NCBI GenBank assembly: GCA_965240365.1
Contig: OZ251218.1
Location: 868,001-932,000, forward strand
Origin: G965240365 sp965240365
Lineage (GTDB): Bacteria > Pseudomonadota > Gammaproteobacteria > Eutrophobiales > Eutrophobiaceae
Direction of reading: 5' to 3'
Length of the DNA stretch: 64,000 nucleotides
Both the position numbers and the translations under genes were made by a program. Shown here in pieces: positions 61,182 through 64,000 of the stretch. Positions within the stretch are counted from its first letter, which is position 1; every line of letters starts with the position of its first letter. The notes beneath the pieces are model-generated. The model saw only the letters and a list, made by a program, of their open reading frames with translations. It had not been told where the DNA came from and ran no database searches.

Positions 61182-62275
61182 GCTGCTTCAACTCCTGGTC
61201 GTCGCGCTCAATACGCCAACGACTCATGACCGTGCCCGCCATCTGCGACCACGACGTGTTTTGAGGCAAGGTGCTCAACCCGTAATGTGCGGATTCATCC
61301 GCCCTCTCTGGCCATTCGATTATCAGCCATTCCTCCTCACGGGGCCGGCCTTGATGCGCAGCGCGCACGCGCACCCGGGCAAAGCGCGAACTCAACAGCC
61401 CCGCTCTTCCCTCACGCCAACTCACACGCCGCCACGCCTGTCCCGCCAACTCAACCGCCACTGCCGCCACCGTAACCGGTTGGTGATCAGCATCGCGCTT
61501 GAACCTCTGGTCTGGCCGGCCTCGTGGGCCAGACCAGGCCGGGTTGTCCAGGGGCGGGTGAGCCCCCCACCAGACCGTCGTGCCCGGACGTATGCCCACC
61601 GCATAGGTCGAGCCATGCCCCGCCAGACGGTCACGCCAGGCCGTCTCATCTCCATAGGCCGCATCAGCCAGCACCACACCGCGCGGGTGAGCGGCCTCAA
61701 TCTGCTGCATGGCCAACTGCGGCTTGGTCTTGAAGACGATGTCCCTGGGTACCCCGGTCTTACCTGCCTGCTGCAGGCAGGTCCCAACGCTCATCGTCCT
61801 CGGCCCATGCCTGCGGCAAATACAACTGATAACCGATTGGCAGGCTGCCACGCTCACTGGCAATCGACAGCGATACGGCCACCCGACAATTGCCCTGCTT
61901 ACCCGTCTGCCCGCAGTACTGGCGCGCCACGCCTACCGAGTGCTTGCCTTTCCTGGGAAACCCAGTATCGTCGATGCTCCAATAGGTCGGCCTATCCGCG
62001 CCCAGCAGCCTGGGCAGCACACGCTCGGATACCGCCGACAATACCGCCTCATCGCGCCACAACCCATCCGCTACCAGGTGATGCATGCACTGATGCGCCG
62101 AGCCCACCTTGTCCGGCTGTACCCGTGCGGCCATCGGCTCGATACTTTTGCGTCTACCTGGCAGCATCAACCCTTGGATATACCAACGCGCCGGCCGCTC
62201 ACGGTCGGCGGGCGCCAGTGCATTGACAATCCTATCGCAGTAACGGTCGAAACCTCGTTCCAGACTCAAACCCAT
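61182..62275 (-). pseudogene. IS701-family transposase, cut by IS30 and split by a palindrome
   Basis: From 62,275: RPARWYIQGLMLPGRRKSIEPMAAR, CMHHLVADGLW, YWSIDDTGFPRKGKHSVGVARQYCGQTGKQGNCRVAVSLS (DDE_5 nuclease with the IDDTGF Asp). After the palindrome (61,763-61,781) another frame continues VLADAAYGDETAWRD to WRIERDDQELKQ. Removing 19 nt joins ERWD to KTGVPRDIVF. The last 40 or so codons are lost at the IS30 left end. Confidence 0.87.
61763..61781. repeat. 19-bp palindrome in the IS701 transposase
   Basis: Exact insert, reverse strand GGGA^TAAGACC; removal restores ERWDKTGVP in one frame. Confidence 0.94.
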
Positions 62276-62405
62276 CGCTTAACTCAACAAACATTTGATA
62301 CAGACGGTAGAATACACTATCATTTGTTATGCATAGTTTATGTATCGAGCGTTCGTTCGAAAAAATAAATTAGGAGGTTTCAATGTCCAGGAGTAAAAAA
62401 ACACA

Positions 62406-63155
62406 ATGATTTGGCCGGGGCTTGAGGGCAAGCGGGCGCTTGTCACCGGTGCGTCTTCCGGGTTAGGCCAGCACTTTGCCCAGCTGCTTGCGCGCCAAGG
62501 GGTCCATGTGCATCTCGCAGCCCGGCGGTTGGAAAAACTTGACGCTGTTTGTTCTACCATTCTCGCACAGGGCGGTACGGCGCTGTCGTTGGAACTGGAT
62601 GTGTCCTCCGCAGCTTCCGTTGAAGCCGCTTTGCAGGATCAGGTCTTCGATATTGTTGTGAACAATGCCGGCACCGCTGCCATGGCATCGGCGTTCGATC
62701 TCGGGCAGGCGGATATTGATCGGATTATTGATACCAATCTGAAGGGCGCTTTTTATGTCGCGCGGGCGACAGCGGCAGCGATGGCAGAGGCCGGATCGGG
62801 GGGGAGCATTATCAATGTGGCCTCTATCCTCGGCAAAAGGGTCTCAGGCGATGTCTCAGCTTATGCGGCCTCAAAATCCGGCTTGATCCAGCTGACCAAA
62901 TCCCTGGCATTGGAATGGGCTCGATACGCTATTCGGGTCAATGCTTTGTGTCCCGGCTATATCAAAACCGATATCAATCGAGGCTTCTTTGCGTCCGAAG
63001 CCGGGAAAACCATGATCAAACGTATCCCCCAGCGCAGATTGGGGCAATGCGCGGATTTGGACGGTCCGTTGCTTCTACTCGCCTCTGATCTCAGCGATTT
63101 CATGACCGGCACTGACATTGCTGTCGATGGCGGCCATTTGGTCTCTTCTATATAA
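62406..63155 (+). CDS. Short-chain dehydrogenase/reductase
   Basis: 249 aa. TGASSGLG nucleotide-binding motif at residues 14-21, NNAG, catalytic Ser in NVASILG and YAASK. Arg37-Arg38 in LAARRLEK suggests NADP preference. It overlaps a tiny upstream frame MSRSKKTQ (62,382-62,408, with TAGGAGG), which may be a leader or the start of a lost gene. Forms an operon with the acyl-CoA dehydrogenase 10 bp downstream. Confidence 0.92.
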   Translation: MIWPGLEGKRALVTGASSGLGQHFAQLLARQGVHVHLAARRLEKLDAVCSTILAQGGTALSLELDVSSAASVEAALQDQVFDIVVNNAGTAAMASAFDLGQADIDRIIDTNLKGAFYVARATAAAMAEAGSGGSIINVASILGKRVSGDVSAYAASKSGLIQLTKSLALEWARYAIRVNALCPGYIKTDINRGFFASEAGKTMIKRIPQRRLGQCADLDGPLLLLASDLSDFMTGTDIAVDGGHLVSSI

Positions 63156-63165
63156 GGTTATTTCT

Positions 63166-64000
63166 ATGGATTACACTATCTCAGCAGAAATAGAATCTTA
63201 CCGTGCCCGTATCTCACGCTTCGTCGAAGACGAAGTGATCCTGGTTGAATCTAACCCAAAGGCGTGGGATTCCCACGGCAACATAAACGATGAATGGCTG
63301 GAAGCTTTGCGGTCAAAAGCCCGAGCAGAAGGACTTTGGTGTCTGCAACTAAAGCCGGAGACCGGCGGGTGCGGTCTTAGCAAAGTGGGCATGGCTGTGT
63401 GTTACGAGGAGATGAACCGATCTATCTTCGGCCCGGTTGTGTTCAACTGCGCGGCTCCCGATGATGGCAATATGATGGTATTGGAAAAAGTGGGGACCGA
63501 CGCTCAGAAAGAGGCTTGGTTAAAGCCGATCGTGGACGGAACGGTTCGCTCCTCCTTTGCCATGACCGAGCCCCATCCCGGTGCCGGGTCGGATCCGGGT
63601 ATGATGCTGACCACGGCCACCAAACAAGGGGATGTGTATCGGATTAAAGGTCGGAAATGGTTCACCACCGGGGCAGAAGGGGCGAGCCATTTTATTGTGG
63701 TCGCCCGCACCTCCGATAATTCTCGCCGCGGCCTCACCGCCTTCCTGCATCATAAAGACGAGCCCGGCTGGCGAATTGACCGGCGCATTCCGATTATGGG
63801 ACCAGAGGAACATGGCGGGCATTGCGAGGTTGTCTATGACGGCATGGAACTGCCTGCGGATCGTATTTTGTTAGGCGAGGGTATGGGGTTGAAGATTACC
63901 CAAATACGCCTCGGCCCGGCCCGTTTGACCCATTGTATGCGCTGGCTGGGGCTTGCGAAGCGGTGCATGGAAATCGCCCAAGAATACGCTAATAACCGTA
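63166..64000 (+). CDS. Acyl-CoA dehydrogenase, 3' end outside window
   Basis: ATG at 63,166; 278 codons are visible and the frame is open at the window edge. The FAD/acyl signatures are TVRSSFAMTEPHPGAGSDPG and RIKGRKWFTTGAEGASHFIVVART, and the loop GMGLKITQIRLGPARLTHCMRWLGLAKRC precedes the C-terminal helices. It resembles the ACAD10/11-like subgroup. It oxidises an acyl-CoA at alpha-beta and passes electrons to EtfAB; the etfBA pair in this window could serve it, although base composition differs. Confidence 0.93.
   Translation, partial: MDYTISAEIESYRARISRFVEDEVILVESNPKAWDSHGNINDEWLEALRSKARAEGLWCLQLKPETGGCGLSKVGMAVCYEEMNRSIFGPVVFNCAAPDDGNMMVLEKVGTDAQKEAWLKPIVDGTVRSSFAMTEPHPGAGSDPGMMLTTATKQGDVYRIKGRKWFTTGAEGASHFIVVARTSDNSRRGLTAFLHHKDEPGWRIDRRIPIMGPEEHGGHCEVVYDGMELPADRILLGEGMGLKITQIRLGPARLTHCMRWLGLAKRCMEIAQEYANNR

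Noticed and set aside
7343..61781. CRISPR array made of the 19-bp repeats
   Set aside because: Copies are irregularly spaced, occur in both centre variants inside unrelated genes, have no spacers of uniform length and no cas genes nearby.
7343..61781. Cloning linker or adapter contamination (the T-centred form contains CTGCAG)
   Set aside because: Centre base varies, degenerate mutated copies exist, positions are identical in duplicated blocks, and degenerate copies occur in native REP hairpins. Raw reads would still be the final test.
7343..61781. Programmed translational bypass elements (ribosome skipping of hairpins)
   Set aside because: The host transposases carry further frameshifts and deletions and no non-mobile gene contains the hairpin, so there is no sign that the proteins are made. 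Not excluded for the IS481 copy at 25-26 kb.
61135..62226. 363-aa forward open frame
   Set aside because: Antisense shadow of the IS701 transposase; Arg/Pro/His-rich composition and no family resemblance.
1..64000. tRNA, rRNA or replication-origin features
   Set aside because: Scanned for cloverleaf-like TTCGANTC segments with CCA ends, rRNA signatures and DnaA-box clusters; none convincing.

Overview
The window reads as a gammaproteobacterial chromosome heavily remodelled by insertion sequences. The best-preserved block (about 12.0-24.8 kb) has Chromatiales/Thiotrichales-like content and order: a phasin followed by the two-subunit class III polyhydroxyalkanoate synthase (phaE-phaC), an outer-membrane beta-barrel gene, a lone citF, metG, a Fic/VbhA-type toxin-antitoxin pair, mrp(apbC)-dcd and a trifunctional cysG. 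Storage polymer, siroheme and core genes together with a very high IS load would fit a symbiont-like or genome-relaxed bacterium. That lifestyle is inference; no rRNA or other phylogenetic marker is present.

Around this block sit islands of catabolic and transport genes that look alphaproteobacterial, and nearly every island edge is an IS or a broken gene. 1-6.45 kb: leuB-like dehydrogenase, a complete FcbT-type TRAP transporter, an aldehyde dehydrogenase and an SDR. 8.98-10.5 kb: a Tat-exported FAD oxidoreductase. 26.5-31.2 kb: an acyl-CoA synthetase and a TRAP transporter that has lost dctM. 35.9-39.5 kb: a scrapyard of fragments (M19 dipeptidase, acyl-CoA dehydrogenase, two enoyl-CoA hydratases, MarR, PaaI thioesterase, LivK). 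41.5-46.2 kb: ctaA and M48 fragments, an alpha/beta hydrolase and a low-GC etfBA pair. 48.7-57.5 kb: a sugar ABC permease fragment, then a peptide ABC transporter operon (SBP, permeases B and C, fused ATPase) ending in a P1 peptidase and an amidase. 62.4-64.0 kb: an SDR and an acyl-CoA dehydrogenase that runs off the window.

Mobile DNA includes IS3, IS5 (two types), IS30 (three copies), IS91 (three truncated copies plus a relic), IS110 (two types), IS481 (two copies), IS630, IS701 and ISL3, a TA-flanked MITE, and a 3,316-bp direct repeat (31,359-34,674 and 57,701-61,016) that looks essentially identical.

The most unusual feature is a 19-bp palindrome, CCTGCCTGC-W-GCAGGCAGG, present about 43 times (about 32 perfect). 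It sits as an exact 19-nt insert, with no target duplication, inside transposase genes of at least seven IS families; removing it restores the reading frame. It also marks internal deletion junctions. Every perfect copy lies in IS DNA, and all intergenic copies are degenerate. The second unusual locus is a predicted phase-variable outer-membrane protein with 11 GCGGAAA heptamers in its signal-peptide coding region. It is currently out of frame by an amount that losing one repeat would correct.
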